A stretch of DNA of 64,000 nt from JACRAV01 sp964571235 (GTDB taxonomy: Bacteria > Zixibacteria > MSB-5A5 > GN15 > FEB-12). Under the pieces are notes generated by a model. The model searched no databases. It was given only the letters and a program-made list of their open reading frames with translations, and was not told the DNA's origin. Made by a program: the position numbers and the translations under genes. This document shows positions 34,336 to 44,013 of the stretch, one piece after another; the first letter of the stretch is position 1, and each line of letters opens with the position of its first letter. The stretch spans positions 248,001-312,000 of the forward strand of contig CAZNAI010000001.1 of NCBI GenBank assembly GCA_964571235.1. Reading direction: 5' to 3'.

Positions 34336-35070
34336 ATGGATGGCACCCCGATTCACCCCTGGCCAACAAACCGCGATGAGGCGTATTCGGTCTTACAGGA
34401 GAACGCCCGCCGAGTCGTCATCGATGCCAACACCCCCGAACCAAATCTGATTGCGGGAGTCGAAACGGACTACAGTCAGAGCGGTGACATTTTATATGGA
34501 GCGGCGGTGGTCGTTTCGTTTCCGGAATTTCATGTTGTCGAACGAGCGCTGTATTTTCACAAACTGACATTCCCTTATTATCCCAATCTTGTGTTCTTCC
34601 GTGAAGGGCCGGCAATGATCGGCGCTCTGGTGAAACTTAAGACCAGACCCGACCTGCTCATGATCAGCGGCCATGGGATAGCACATCCGCAAGGGTGTGG
34701 CGCCGCCGGGCATTTGGGGGTGATGTTCAATATCCCGGCGATCGGGTGCGCGCGCCGACTGCTGGTTGGGCAGTTTCACGAACCTGAAAATGCGAAAGGG
34801 AGCGCCGAAGGAATTGCGCTGGGTGGACGGGAAGTGGGAGTGGCGTACCGAAGCAAAGACGGCGTCAAACCGATTTTCATCTCCCCCGCTCACCTGTGCG
34901 ATCTGGCTTTCGCGCGGAGAATCACGGTGCAGTGCCTGCGTGACTACCGCCTTCCCGAGCCGCTTCGCATTGCACACTTGGAGGTGAACCAGTATCGTCG
35001 GCGTTCCGATGAAGCAGGAGGACAGAAAAGTCATTTTGCGCATACGCGGAGTGAGGAACACCACGAGTGA
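34336..35070 (+). CDS. Endonuclease V-like protein with altered catalytic site
   Basis: A 244-residue protein aligning over its length with EndoV (Nfi), which cuts DNA or RNA next to inosine. Conserved: GVET-Y, PYYPNLVFFREGPA (PYIP wedge and FRE), SGHGIAHP, AGHLGVMFNIPAIGCA. The metal ligands of EndoV are Asp35, Glu89 and Asp110 in E. coli. Here Glu43 replaces the first, Glu90 is kept, and Ser111 replaces the third (ISGHG instead of VDGHG), while the HPRR turn reads HPQG. So nuclease activity may be lost or changed. It overlaps the M20 gene by GTGA. Confidence 0.82.
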   Translation: MDGTPIHPWPTNRDEAYSVLQENARRVVIDANTPEPNLIAGVETDYSQSGDILYGAAVVVSFPEFHVVERALYFHKLTFPYYPNLVFFREGPAMIGALVKLKTRPDLLMISGHGIAHPQGCGAAGHLGVMFNIPAIGCARRLLVGQFHEPENAKGSAEGIALGGREVGVAYRSKDGVKPIFISPAHLCDLAFARRITVQCLRDYRLPEPLRIAHLEVNQYRRRSDEAGGQKSHFAHTRSEEHHE

Positions 35071-36260
35071 AAAACGACAGCGAGATGATACGGTCGGCTG
35101 TGTTGCAGTTGGCGAAGCAAATCCACCCCTTACAGATCAAGTGGCGAAGGCATTTTCATGCCTATCCGGAATTGTCCACCCAGGAATTTGAAACATCCTC
35201 TTTTCTGAAGAAGCAACTTCGGTTGCTGGGCGCGACCTTTCTGCCGCTCCGTATGCCTACCGGAGTGCTGGCGGAAATTCGCGGGAGTAAACCGGGACGC
35301 TCAGTGGCAATCAGGTCGGATATCGACGCCTTGCCAATACTTGAAAAATCAGGGGTGCCGTTTGCGTCAAAGCATCCCGGGTGTATGCATGCGTGCGGCC
35401 ACGACATTCATATGGCGACCGTGCTCGGTGCCGCCGCAATATTGAGCAAGTTGAAAAGCGGCTTTGCCGGCAAAGTGCGGTTTATCTTTCAACCTGCCGA
35501 AGAGATGCCGCCGGGGGGCGCTCGCCCGATGATCGCCAATGACGCACTCAAAAATGTCGACATGATTTTGGGGCTCCATGTCGATCCAACTGTTCCGGTT
35601 GGGCAAATCGGCCTGCGCGACGGTGTCACAATGGCGTCGGTGTACGACTTTGATCTGCATATTGTCGGTATGGGTGGCCATGCGGCCCGCCCGCACACCG
35701 CGATAGATGCAATCGCCACCGCGGCGGAGGTGATCGACTCTATTCAAAAAATTGTGGCGCGGGAAATCGATCCTATTGCGCCGGTGGTGATCACATTCGG
35801 GAAAATCTCCGGCGGCACTGCCCGCAATATCATCGCGGATCGGGTGATTCTGACCGGCACAGCCCGTACCCTTTCGCCGGAGACAGCCCGGCGTGTGCCA
35901 TCACTGATTAGGCGAACCGCCCTTGGCGTTTGTCAGGCAAGAGGGGCGAAAGCCGAATTGATTGAGATTGCGCGATACCCGGTGCTGAAAAATCACCCGG
36001 CGGTCAACCGGCGCTTTGAGCACAACTGGAAACTGCTCTTCAAAAGTCCGGTGCAAGAAACCGAGCTGGTTCTGGGCGGCGAAGATTTTGCCTGCTACTT
36101 GGAAAAAGTACCGGGAGCAATGTTTCGTCTGGGAATTCGAAACCCAAAGATTGCCGCCGATAAACCGTGGCACTCCGATAAATTCAAGGCTGACGAAGAA
36201 TCTCTTCGGTTCGGCGCGGCGCTTTTGGCGATGACCGCACTGTCTGCGCTCGATCGATAG
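35067..36260 (+). CDS. M20-family amidohydrolase
   Basis: A 397-residue metallohydrolase of the M20D/IAA-amino-acid hydrolase type (hippuricase, N-acyl-amino-acid deacylase). Seen: RRHFHAYPELSTQEFETSSF, SDIDALPILEKSG, the metal site MHACGHDIHMATVLGAA, QPAEEMPPGGARPMI, the dimerisation-domain HAARPHTAIDAI, and GGEDFACYLEKVPGAMFRLG near the end. It probably removes an acyl group from an amino acid or a peptide-like compound; substrate unknown. The GTG at 35067 overlaps the EndoV stop by four bases; ATG 35085 is a plausible internal start. Confidence 0.92.
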   Translation: MKNDSEMIRSAVLQLAKQIHPLQIKWRRHFHAYPELSTQEFETSSFLKKQLRLLGATFLPLRMPTGVLAEIRGSKPGRSVAIRSDIDALPILEKSGVPFASKHPGCMHACGHDIHMATVLGAAAILSKLKSGFAGKVRFIFQPAEEMPPGGARPMIANDALKNVDMILGLHVDPTVPVGQIGLRDGVTMASVYDFDLHIVGMGGHAARPHTAIDAIATAAEVIDSIQKIVAREIDPIAPVVITFGKISGGTARNIIADRVILTGTARTLSPETARRVPSLIRRTALGVCQARGAKAELIEIARYPVLKNHPAVNRRFEHNWKLLFKSPVQETELVLGGEDFACYLEKVPGAMFRLGIRNPKIAADKPWHSDKFKADEESLRFGAALLAMTALSALDR

Positions 36261-36293
36261 GAAACGCTGAGCGTTGTTTTGGGTACTATACAT

Positions 36294-37757
36294 ATGAAAT
36301 CCCCGCGCATCTGGGTTGGCTACGTTATCATCTCTGTCCTTGGGGTGACACTGAACGCCTCTCCCCGCAAAGGAGAGATGATTACCTGGGGGACATTTCA
36401 ATTTGTCCGCTCGGTGGGGGCGTCGTTGAGCCACGCCTATTTCGCCACCACTGACGGCGTTGTGCGGTACAATAAACTCGAGCAACGGTGGGAAGATCCG
36501 CTGACCGGCGCCGATGGTCTGGATCAATCGCAGATTCGCAGAATATGGCCGTCGCGCTTTGACGACCGCCTCTACGCCGAGCTCAATCAGGGATACGCCG
36601 AATACGATGTCTTTTTCGACCGGTGGTACCTTCGTAGCGAAGTTCCACCACTCGATACAACCTACCGGATTATCGCCGCTCCTTTCGATCTGATTTCTCC
36701 GGTCGGATTCAATTATTTCACTAACGGGAGTATCAGCGATCAGGCGGGGCGATCAGTTTCGATTTCATCGGTGGCCGAGGATCAGACAGGCGATCTTTGG
36801 ATGGGGACCTGGGGGTTCGGCCCGGCTTTCGTTCGGGGTGGCGACAGGAATATTCAGTTTATTTCGTGCGGTCTGCTTAACAGGCGGGTCGATGCCATCT
36901 TGCCGGTCGATTCTGATCTTTATATCGGTGGCGGGCTCTTAGCTGAGTCACGGGCGGGGGTAACGATTTTTCACCCCGGTGGTGGCGGTACGACCTACAT
37001 CGAAGGCGGCGTGGTGCCAAGATTTGGGCCGGACGACATTTCCGCGCTGGCGGTAGATAGCGAGCGGTTGTTTGTCGGAACACCGTACGGCCTTGTGGTG
37101 CTCAGCCGCGACGGTTCACAAGTCATCCGTACGCTTGATCGCAAAGCCGGGCTCCCTGATGATTCAATCAGTTGCCTGCGATTCGTTTCCGATTCGCTCT
37201 TTATCGGCACGCTGTCGGGGCTTTGCGTTTGGCGATCTGATACGATCTTCACAATTGCGCCAAAAACTTTCGCCAAGAGCCGGATTTTCGATGTGCAACC
37301 ACAGGGGGATAATCTCTGGATTGCGTCGGACTGGGGAGCATTTCGCCTTAATCGTACAACCGGCGAGTTGGCCCGCTACTCCGATCCGGGGCAGTTTACG
37401 GCCGGGCGGGTGTATGATGTTGCAGTCGCAGGACCGTTTTTGTGGATGTCGGCCGATAACGGACTTCTGAAGATCAATGTGAAAACGGCGCACGTCGAGC
37501 CGACACGATTGAGTCTGCTTCCTGGAATTGTCAGGCCGTTAGTTGCCAACACGCAAATCGCGGCCACCACTACTGACCACGGGTTCATTTTGATCCACCA
37601 TGACCGCGCTCAGCCAATCAGCCGGGAATTCACTGTCACCGACGGCCTCCCTTCGGACCGTATCCACGCTCTGTATCTCGACGGCGACTATCTTTGGATC
37701 GGATCAGACGGCGGTCTTACCAGATTCTGGTGGAATAACCCCGATCGGGTTGACTGA
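36294..37757 (+). CDS. Secreted two-component-style beta-propeller protein
   Basis: A 487-residue exported protein with an N-terminal signal (MKSPRIWVGYVIISVLGVTLNAS). The body has repeats of the form D-VLWIGT--GL--L---TG (for example GDLWMGTWGFGPAF, ALYLDGDYLWIGSDGGLTRFW, SIADDS-LFIGTLSGLCVW), the units of the extracellular propeller sensors of hybrid two-component proteins. It has no kinase or membrane part, so it is a free propeller. Function unknown. It sits between M20 and ybbR on the same strand. Confidence 0.75.
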   Translation: MKSPRIWVGYVIISVLGVTLNASPRKGEMITWGTFQFVRSVGASLSHAYFATTDGVVRYNKLEQRWEDPLTGADGLDQSQIRRIWPSRFDDRLYAELNQGYAEYDVFFDRWYLRSEVPPLDTTYRIIAAPFDLISPVGFNYFTNGSISDQAGRSVSISSVAEDQTGDLWMGTWGFGPAFVRGGDRNIQFISCGLLNRRVDAILPVDSDLYIGGGLLAESRAGVTIFHPGGGGTTYIEGGVVPRFGPDDISALAVDSERLFVGTPYGLVVLSRDGSQVIRTLDRKAGLPDDSISCLRFVSDSLFIGTLSGLCVWRSDTIFTIAPKTFAKSRIFDVQPQGDNLWIASDWGAFRLNRTTGELARYSDPGQFTAGRVYDVAVAGPFLWMSADNGLLKINVKTAHVEPTRLSLLPGIVRPLVANTQIAATTTDHGFILIHHDRAQPISREFTVTDGLPSDRIHALYLDGDYLWIGSDGGLTRFWWNNPDRVD

Positions 37758-37832
37758 TATTTCAGTCCAAATCTGTTGAATCCTGCCCTGCGATTTGGTA
37801 ACATACCGGTCGAAAGGCAGTGCCACCGTTAG

Positions 37833-38753
37833 ATGATGAAACTACTTGATAATCTCTGGGCCAAATTATTCGCGCTCCTTATCGGCGTGCTCATCTGGTT
37901 TCATGTAGCCACTGAAAAGAGTTACACCTACGAAGTTCATCTGCCGATCACGCGAGTGGACCTAAAAGAGAATCTTACTTTGGCGCACCCGGTAACTGAC
38001 ACTGTGATGGCGACGGTCACGGCTACTGGGAAACAGCTCCTTCGCGAGCAATGGGTTGAGCGGGGAGTAAGACTAAACGCCGTCTCCCTGCCGGTCGGCG
38101 CACATCAGTTCACCCTTTCTCCGGCCAATGTCATTTTGGCCGAAAATATCTCCGGTATTCGCATTCACGAAATTCTTAGTCCGGTGTCAGTCGCTGTTGA
38201 CATCGACAATCAATTTGTCTCCCGGGTAAAAGTGGTGCCGGACATTTCAGCGACTGCCGATAATGGCTTTGCCGTGGCCCGGGATATTGTGGTCGAGCCG
38301 GAAGAAGTCAATGTCGTTGGTGCGCGGGGGACAGTGAAAGAACTCAAATCCGTCGCAACCGAGCCCCGGACACTGACCGGCCTTAGAACCGACGCGGTGC
38401 TCAGGCTCGCTATCGCCCACCCAAGCGGTGTACCACTTCGAATTGCGCCGGATAGTGTGACCGTGACAGTGCGAGTTGCGGCGGTCAAGACACGCACGTA
38501 CGAGAATTTGCCCATTGTAGTTTTCAATACTCCCCCCGACTTGGCGGTAAGCACGGAGCCAGCAACGGTGACACTTGATCTGGCCGGCTCGCCAGAGACG
38601 ATCGATCTGCTCAATCGCAACACCCTGACAGTTTCAGTAGATTATCAACGGCGCAGTAGGTCTGGGAATGCCAGATTGAAAGTCGACTGTCCGTCGGGAT
38701 TCCGCGTGGCCCGCCTTTCAATCGATTCAGTGCGGATATTGGGCCCTAACTGA
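37833..38753 (+). CDS. YbbR-like (CdaR-type) membrane protein
   Basis: A 306-residue protein: one N-terminal helix (WAKLFALLIGVLIWFHVATEKS) followed by three YbbR-like beta domains, ending EVRL-like RLSIDSVRILGPN. In Firmicutes a YbbR protein (CdaR) regulates the cyclic-di-AMP synthase CdaA, but no cdaA lies upstream here; a propeller protein takes that place. It overlaps tsaD by one base (TGATG). ATG 37833 and 37836 are both possible starts. Confidence 0.88.
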   Translation: MMKLLDNLWAKLFALLIGVLIWFHVATEKSYTYEVHLPITRVDLKENLTLAHPVTDTVMATVTATGKQLLREQWVERGVRLNAVSLPVGAHQFTLSPANVILAENISGIRIHEILSPVSVAVDIDNQFVSRVKVVPDISATADNGFAVARDIVVEPEEVNVVGARGTVKELKSVATEPRTLTGLRTDAVLRLAIAHPSGVPLRIAPDSVTVTVRVAAVKTRTYENLPIVVFNTPPDLAVSTEPATVTLDLAGSPETIDLLNRNTLTVSVDYQRRSRSGNARLKVDCPSGFRVARLSIDSVRILGPN

Positions 38754-39751
38754 TGCTCACGCTTGGCATTGAAACATCGTGTGATGAAACCTCGGTGGCG
38801 GTAGTCGAATCCGGCCGCACAGTTCTCTCCAATGTGATTTTGTCGCAGGCGGTGCATACAAGATTCGGTGGAGTGGTGCCCGAGGTCGCGAGCCGAGAAC
38901 ATCTCAAGACCATCGTGCCTATCTATCGCGAGGCGCTGGACAAAGCTGGTGTGTCGCTGGATCAAATCGAATTGGTCGCCGCGACGATGGGTCCCGGACT
39001 CGTCGGGCCATTGCTGGTTGGATTGTCGTTTGCCAAAGGTCTGGCCTTTGCGCGAACACTGCCGTTTGTGCCGGTAAATCACCTTGAGGGGCACCTGGTT
39101 GCCAATATGCTCGCTCATCCGGATTTGAAAGAGCATCATCTTACATTAGTTGTTTCCGGTGGACACACGATGCTGGTCGAAGTGTCCGGCATTGGTGAAT
39201 ACACGATTCTCGGAAGAACCCGCGACGACGCGGCGGGCGAGGCCTTCGATAAAGTAGCCAAAATTCTTGGGCTGGGGTATCCCGGCGGCGCGGCTCTTGA
39301 TAAACTGGCGCAGACCGGAGACACGAATTATTTTAAGTTTCCACGGGCAGTCCGCTCGGAAGAATATCAATTTTCGTACTCGGGATTGAAAACGGCGGTG
39401 GCGCTTCATGTGCAGTCGTTGACTCCTGAAACGCTTGAGAAGCACAAGGCCGACATCGCGGCTTCGTTTCAGGCCGCGGCGGTTGAAGTCCTGATCGAGA
39501 AAACAGCCTCGGCGGCGGTGAACAGACAAATTGCAGACGTGACCGTGTCGGGCGGAGTCGCGGCCAACAGCCGACTCCGAGCTCTGCTGGCCGAGCGACT
39601 ACAAAAAATCGGCAAGCGCTTTTTCTCTCCCCCGCTTTCACTCTGCACCGATAACGCGGCTATGATCGCCGCGGCCGGATATTTCCGGTACAAGAAATTC
39701 GGCGCCGGTGAGCTGGCCGCCAACGCGGTTCCGTATCTGGCGCTGGAATAG
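38753..39751 (+). CDS. tsaD: tRNA N6-threonylcarbamoyladenosine transferase TsaD
   Basis: A 332-residue ASKHA-fold protein that, with TsaB/E, makes t6A37 in ANN-decoding tRNAs. Seen: LGIETSCDETSVAVV, VVPEVASREHL, GPGLVGPLLVGLSFAKGLA, the metal histidines in PVNHLEGHLVANML, SGGHTMLV, GLGYPGGAALDKLA, SYSGLKTAV and GGVAANSRLRALL. Full length. It follows ybbR with a one-base overlap and precedes a radical-SAM gene. Confidence 0.97.
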   Translation: MLTLGIETSCDETSVAVVESGRTVLSNVILSQAVHTRFGGVVPEVASREHLKTIVPIYREALDKAGVSLDQIELVAATMGPGLVGPLLVGLSFAKGLAFARTLPFVPVNHLEGHLVANMLAHPDLKEHHLTLVVSGGHTMLVEVSGIGEYTILGRTRDDAAGEAFDKVAKILGLGYPGGAALDKLAQTGDTNYFKFPRAVRSEEYQFSYSGLKTAVALHVQSLTPETLEKHKADIAASFQAAAVEVLIEKTASAAVNRQIADVTVSGGVAANSRLRALLAERLQKIGKRFFSPPLSLCTDNAAMIAAAGYFRYKKFGAGELAANAVPYLALE

Positions 39752-39841
39752 TCGAATTTGACGAGCGACTTGCGCTCGCAGTCGTATCTCCGTATTCTTG
39801 CCCCGTCGATTGAACTTTTGTACCCGAAGCACCTGAGGCAT

Positions 39842-42352
39842 ATGCGCGATCTTCTCGAACGCCGATTCTTTCCCTTTGTCATCAAACCGGGCCGTTATTG
39901 CGGCGGCGAACCGGGGCAAATTGTCAAAGACCCTAAGGGGCGGGTCACTTATCTCCATGCCTATCCTGATCGGTACGAAATCGGCCATGCCTATGTCGGG
40001 CTTCAGACAATCTATCATGTCGTGAATTCTGATGATCGTTTTCTGTGTGAGCGGGTATTCGCGGTCGATCACGATGCCGAGGCTATCATGCGCCGCGAGC
40101 AGATTCCTCTTTTCTCCCTTGAGTCGTCGCGCCCGGCGGCCGGGTTCGACTCCATCGGATTTACGCTCGTCAACGAACTTGTCTATACCAATATGCTGGC
40201 AATGATCGATCTGGCTGGCATTCCAATTCGTTCGGCCGACCGAAATGACTCACACCCGATCATCATGGCAGGGGGGCCGTCGGCCTTTTTCCCCCAGCCA
40301 ATCTCAGAATTTGTCGATTTGTTTTTTGTCGGCGATGCCGAAGAAGGGCTTCCCGAAATACTGGCTATTCTCGGCGCCATGAAAAGCGCAAGCCGGGCAG
40401 ATAAATTGACCCGACTGGCGGGCGAAGTTGCCGGAGTGTATGTGCCGTCATTGTACGACGATTCACATAGCCCGAAACACGAAAAGGTTCCGACGAGGAT
40501 CAAGGCGCGAATAATTAGTGAGCTTAAACCAGAGTTTTATCCGTCACAGCCAATCGTGCCGCTGGTCGACACTGTCCACAACTACCTTGCAGTCGAAATC
40601 ATGCGAGGTTGTCCGCAAGGATGCCGGTTTTGTATGGCATCGGCGATGTACAAACCGGTGCGTCCACGTTCACGGCATGACATAGCCTCGCAGGTCGAAA
40701 CGCAACTCGCTCACACCGGATACAGCGATGTCTCCCTCATGTCGCTGTCGACCTCCGACTATCCCGATATCGAAGCGCTCGCGGTATCGCTCGCCGGTCG
40801 GCTTGAACGAGGGCGGATCGGGCTGTTTCTACCGTCGATGCGGCCCGGCACTATCACACCGGGACTACTCGACGCGGTAAAACGAATTCGCAAGGGCGGA
40901 TTTACAATCGCGCCCGAGACGGGCACCGAGCGGCTGAGGAAGTTCGTGCGCAAGAACATCACCGACGCGGAAATACTTGAGTCGGCACGCCTCGCTTTTG
41001 AAAAGGGATGGACAACGATCAAACTCTATTTCATGATCGGACTCCCGACCGAAACCGACGATGATGTCAAGGGGATCGCAAGTCTCTGTCGTGCGATCTG
41101 GGAGTTGAGCCAACAGACACCCGGCCGAAAAATGATCAATGTCACCCTCTCCCCGTTCACTCCGGGGCCGCACACGCCGTTCCAGTGGGACGCCGCCGCC
41201 ACTCAGGAAGAGCTCGCTCGCAAAGTTACGGTCATTCGTAAACATACGCACAATCACCATATCAACTATCGGTACAGCCAATCGCTTGCGCATGATTTCG
41301 CCTGTGCTTTTCAGCGGGGGGGGCGTGAGCTGTGCGCGGTTGTCGAAACGGCCTACAAAAATGGAGCACGATTCGACGGCTGGGATGAGGAGCGCAAACC
41401 CGACGTGTGGCGGACGGCATTTGAATTACACCAGGTAGACCGATCATCGTATTTGCGGGCGATTCCGTTTGATTCAGTTCTGCCGTGGGGATTCATCGAG
41501 AAGGGGGTCTCGGCCGAGCACCTGATGAATGACCGCAAGAAATTGAGTGTCGAAACATTTGCCGAGCCGGCGCCAGCACATCCCCGCCAGATCAACGAAG
41601 AACAGCCGGCCGTCAGTGATGCCGGTCAATTTGGACGAAGCAAAAAGAAGGTGCTCACCAAATCGACTTCAGCGCCGACCAAAAATCGACTTCGTTTGCG
41701 CTGGGGGAAAAGTGGGCGGTACCGGTACATGTCGCATCTGGACAATTTGCGGCTGTTCGAACGGGTCTTTCGTCGGGCGGGGACACCAGTACAATACAGT
41801 CAGGGGTTTAATCCGACTATGAAGATTTCATACGGTCCGCCGCTTCCGCTCGGATTCACTTCTGAATCAGAAGTATTGGATATTGTGCTCGATGCAAATC
41901 TTCTGCCGTATATGGTCGAGGATATCCGCCGCGCTCTTCCGGAAGGAATCGTTATTCACGAGGCCAAAGTTGTCTTCGGTCAGGGCGGGTCGCTCTCAGC
42001 TCTGATCAACAGGGTTGAGTACAATCTGCCGATACAGTATTGGACCAGCCGCGAGACACTTCAGAGACAGATAGACCGCGCAATGAAATGCGAAACACTT
42101 GTGTACTTGCGGGAAACCAAAGACGGCCACAAAGAAGTTGACTTGAGGTCGGCGGTGGATGATCTGAAAATAGAAGGTGATCAACTACTATTGACTCTCG
42201 GTGTAGGTGAAAGTGGATACGCCCGGCCCAATGAAGTTGTATCGTTTTTGAAAGATGAACTTACCTGTGAAATTGTCGCGTTGCCGTTTCATCGCCACGC
42301 GATGTTTCGGTTGGCCGACAACGGACGGCGAATCAGTCCGATGGAGTTATAG
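39842..42352 (+). CDS. TIGR03960-type radical SAM protein fused to a TIGR03936/DUF2344 domain
   Basis: A protein of 836 residues. An N-terminal part (LERRFFPFVIKPGRYCGGEPG...AYPDRYEIGHAYVGLQTIYHVVN) resembles a B12-binding domain. The radical-SAM cluster site is Cys257, Cys261 and Cys264 (CPQGCRFCMA). The C-terminal 220 residues (from about 617) are DUF2344 (RLRLRWGKSGRYRYMSHLDNLRLFERVFRRAG), with SYGPPLPLGFTSESE. In many bacteria the two lie in separate or fused genes and act on tRNA or a similar RNA (role unproven). I chose ATG 39842, with TGAGG just upstream, because homology begins there; a TTG at 39758 would add 28 residues. Confidence 0.88.
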   Translation: MRDLLERRFFPFVIKPGRYCGGEPGQIVKDPKGRVTYLHAYPDRYEIGHAYVGLQTIYHVVNSDDRFLCERVFAVDHDAEAIMRREQIPLFSLESSRPAAGFDSIGFTLVNELVYTNMLAMIDLAGIPIRSADRNDSHPIIMAGGPSAFFPQPISEFVDLFFVGDAEEGLPEILAILGAMKSASRADKLTRLAGEVAGVYVPSLYDDSHSPKHEKVPTRIKARIISELKPEFYPSQPIVPLVDTVHNYLAVEIMRGCPQGCRFCMASAMYKPVRPRSRHDIASQVETQLAHTGYSDVSLMSLSTSDYPDIEALAVSLAGRLERGRIGLFLPSMRPGTITPGLLDAVKRIRKGGFTIAPETGTERLRKFVRKNITDAEILESARLAFEKGWTTIKLYFMIGLPTETDDDVKGIASLCRAIWELSQQTPGRKMINVTLSPFTPGPHTPFQWDAAATQEELARKVTVIRKHTHNHHINYRYSQSLAHDFACAFQRGGRELCAVVETAYKNGARFDGWDEERKPDVWRTAFELHQVDRSSYLRAIPFDSVLPWGFIEKGVSAEHLMNDRKKLSVETFAEPAPAHPRQINEEQPAVSDAGQFGRSKKKVLTKSTSAPTKNRLRLRWGKSGRYRYMSHLDNLRLFERVFRRAGTPVQYSQGFNPTMKISYGPPLPLGFTSESEVLDIVLDANLLPYMVEDIRRALPEGIVIHEAKVVFGQGGSLSALINRVEYNLPIQYWTSRETLQRQIDRAMKCETLVYLRETKDGHKEVDLRSAVDDLKIEGDQLLLTLGVGESGYARPNEVVSFLKDELTCEIVALPFHRHAMFRLADNGRRISPMEL

Positions 42353-42355
42353 CCA

Positions 42356-43714
42356 GTGAACCAGGAACAGTCACCACGCACCTTTGATCCGATTCGGGCC
42401 GCCGCACTGGATGCGATCATCCGGATTGAGCAGGGGGCTGACACGAATGACGCGGTGACCGCGGCAATCGCCGGCAAAGATCTACGCCCGCTGGATATCC
42501 GCTTTCTGCTTCAATTGGTCAACGGGACTACGAAAATGCGTCGGCGGCTCGATTTTGAGATCAAATTCTTCCTGGCAAAACCGTCGCAGAAACAACCTCC
42601 TCATCTGCTCAATATTCTGCGCATGGGATTCTATCAACTCTTGTTCACCGACAAAATTCCGGCCGCGGCCGCGGTATCGGAGTCAGTCAATTTGGCGTAC
42701 AAGTTCGCTGATCCGTCGCAGGCGAAACTGGTCAACGCAGTTATGCGGTCAAAATTGCGTGAACCGGGCAAAGTGATCTTTCCCGATAAGACCACCGAGC
42801 CGCTTCGCTATTTGACCAACTACTACAGCTACCCCGATCACTTTGTCGAATACTGTTTGCACGAGTTTGGCCTTGAGAAATCAGAGGAATTGCTCGCCAA
42901 TTACAATCGACCAAGGCGGGTGACCTACCGGGTGAATACGCTTAAGGCCTCGGTTGAAGATGTAGCGAATCTGCTGACCCGAAACAAAATCCAGTTTAGT
43001 CGCGGCAAGTATCTTCCGGAATTTTTTCATGTCGATTCGGCCGGACTTCCACTTGAGCAGGAACTGATTCAAAGCGGCAAAGTGTATGTGCAGGACGAAT
43101 CAGCCGGGATGGCGGTTCGCTTGCTCAATCCGAAGCCGTCGACCGACGTCGTCGATCTGACCGCCGCGCCGGGTGGCAAGAGCACCTATATCGCGATCAA
43201 AATGCAAAATAAGGGGCGGTTGACATCGATTGACAAATCGCGCAACCGACTTGAGATTTTGGTCGAGAACGCCAAACGGCTCGGCATTACGATTATCTCG
43301 CCGGTGATCAGTGACATGGCGGAATTCCACGGTGGCCCGTTTGACCGCGTTTTGCTCGATCCCCCCTGCACCGGATGGGGAACAGCGGCCAAACATGCTG
43401 ATCTTCGTTGGGCTAAGTCGACCGAAGACATGGACACGTTGACAAAAATTCAAACCAAGATGATCGACCGGGCGGCCAAGCTGGTCAAGCCGGGCGGAGT
43501 GCTCGTCTATTCGACCTGCACAATCACCCGCGCCGAGAATGATCAGATTGTCGAGGAATTCTTGGTGCGCAACGACAAGTTCGAGGTCGAGTCGGCCGAG
43601 CGGAGTTTCCCGGCGGAAGTAGTTTCGACCCGTGGTTTTGTGAAAACGTATCCTTCGTGCCCCGATCTTGACGGCGCTTTTTGCGCCCGCCTGCGCCGCA
43701 AACCGCATTCGTGA
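42356..43714 (+). CDS. rsmB: 16S rRNA (cytosine-967-C5)-methyltransferase RsmB
   Basis: A 452-residue enzyme. The N-terminal 150 residues are the NusB-like RNA-binding domain (RAAALDAIIRIEQGADTNDAVTAAI...LLNILRMGFYQLLFTDKIPAAAAVSESVNLA). The methyltransferase part has the SAM site DLTAAPGGKSTYIA, LLDPPCTGWG and the catalytic Cys in VYSTCTI. It methylates C967 of 16S rRNA. The start is GTG 42356, three bases after the radical-SAM gene, which has no other candidate nearby. Confidence 0.95.
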   Translation: MNQEQSPRTFDPIRAAALDAIIRIEQGADTNDAVTAAIAGKDLRPLDIRFLLQLVNGTTKMRRRLDFEIKFFLAKPSQKQPPHLLNILRMGFYQLLFTDKIPAAAAVSESVNLAYKFADPSQAKLVNAVMRSKLREPGKVIFPDKTTEPLRYLTNYYSYPDHFVEYCLHEFGLEKSEELLANYNRPRRVTYRVNTLKASVEDVANLLTRNKIQFSRGKYLPEFFHVDSAGLPLEQELIQSGKVYVQDESAGMAVRLLNPKPSTDVVDLTAAPGGKSTYIAIKMQNKGRLTSIDKSRNRLEILVENAKRLGITIISPVISDMAEFHGGPFDRVLLDPPCTGWGTAAKHADLRWAKSTEDMDTLTKIQTKMIDRAAKLVKPGGVLVYSTCTITRAENDQIVEEFLVRNDKFEVESAERSFPAEVVSTRGFVKTYPSCPDLDGAFCARLRRKPHS

Positions 43715-44013
43715 GACGTCAACGTATCGCTCAATTCTGTGAAATTGGCTTTCAATCATTGTTAATTTCTTCTTTGACTTCACCCTGAGCTTGTCGAAGG
43801 GTCCAATCCCTCTCGGCTTCATATAGAGGCTTCGACAGGCTCAGCCTGAAGTCCTTTGTGATCGCCTAAGCATTTTCTCCTAACAAATTATTCTTTGTCC
43901 CCTCAAGGTCGTCGTGACGTCAACAAACTTACATCTGCGTTTCAATCTTGCTTTCCCCCTCCGTTCCCCCAATTTTACACGAAACGATACGCGTACCCGA
44001 TGTATAACTAAGC
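43715..44013. other. 299-base gap with palindromic repeats
   Basis: No gene. It holds an inverted pair of the CTTCGAC--GCTCAG family: CCCTGAGCTTGTCGAAGGG (about 43784-43802) and CTTCGACAGGCTCAG (about 43829-43843), with no clear promoter before the PASTA gene. Confidence 0.5.
43777..43854. repeat. Inverted pair of the CTTCGAC--GCTCAG repeat
   Basis: CACCCTGAGCTTGTCGAAGGG and GGCTTCGACAGGCTCAGCCTG lie head to head about 25 bases apart and could form one large hairpin. Related single copies occur at 16849, 49780 and 51739. Confidence 0.6.

Noticed and set aside
37833..38753. A c-di-AMP synthase (cdaA) partner for the YbbR protein
   Set aside because: The upstream gene is a secreted propeller protein; no DAC domain is present in the window.
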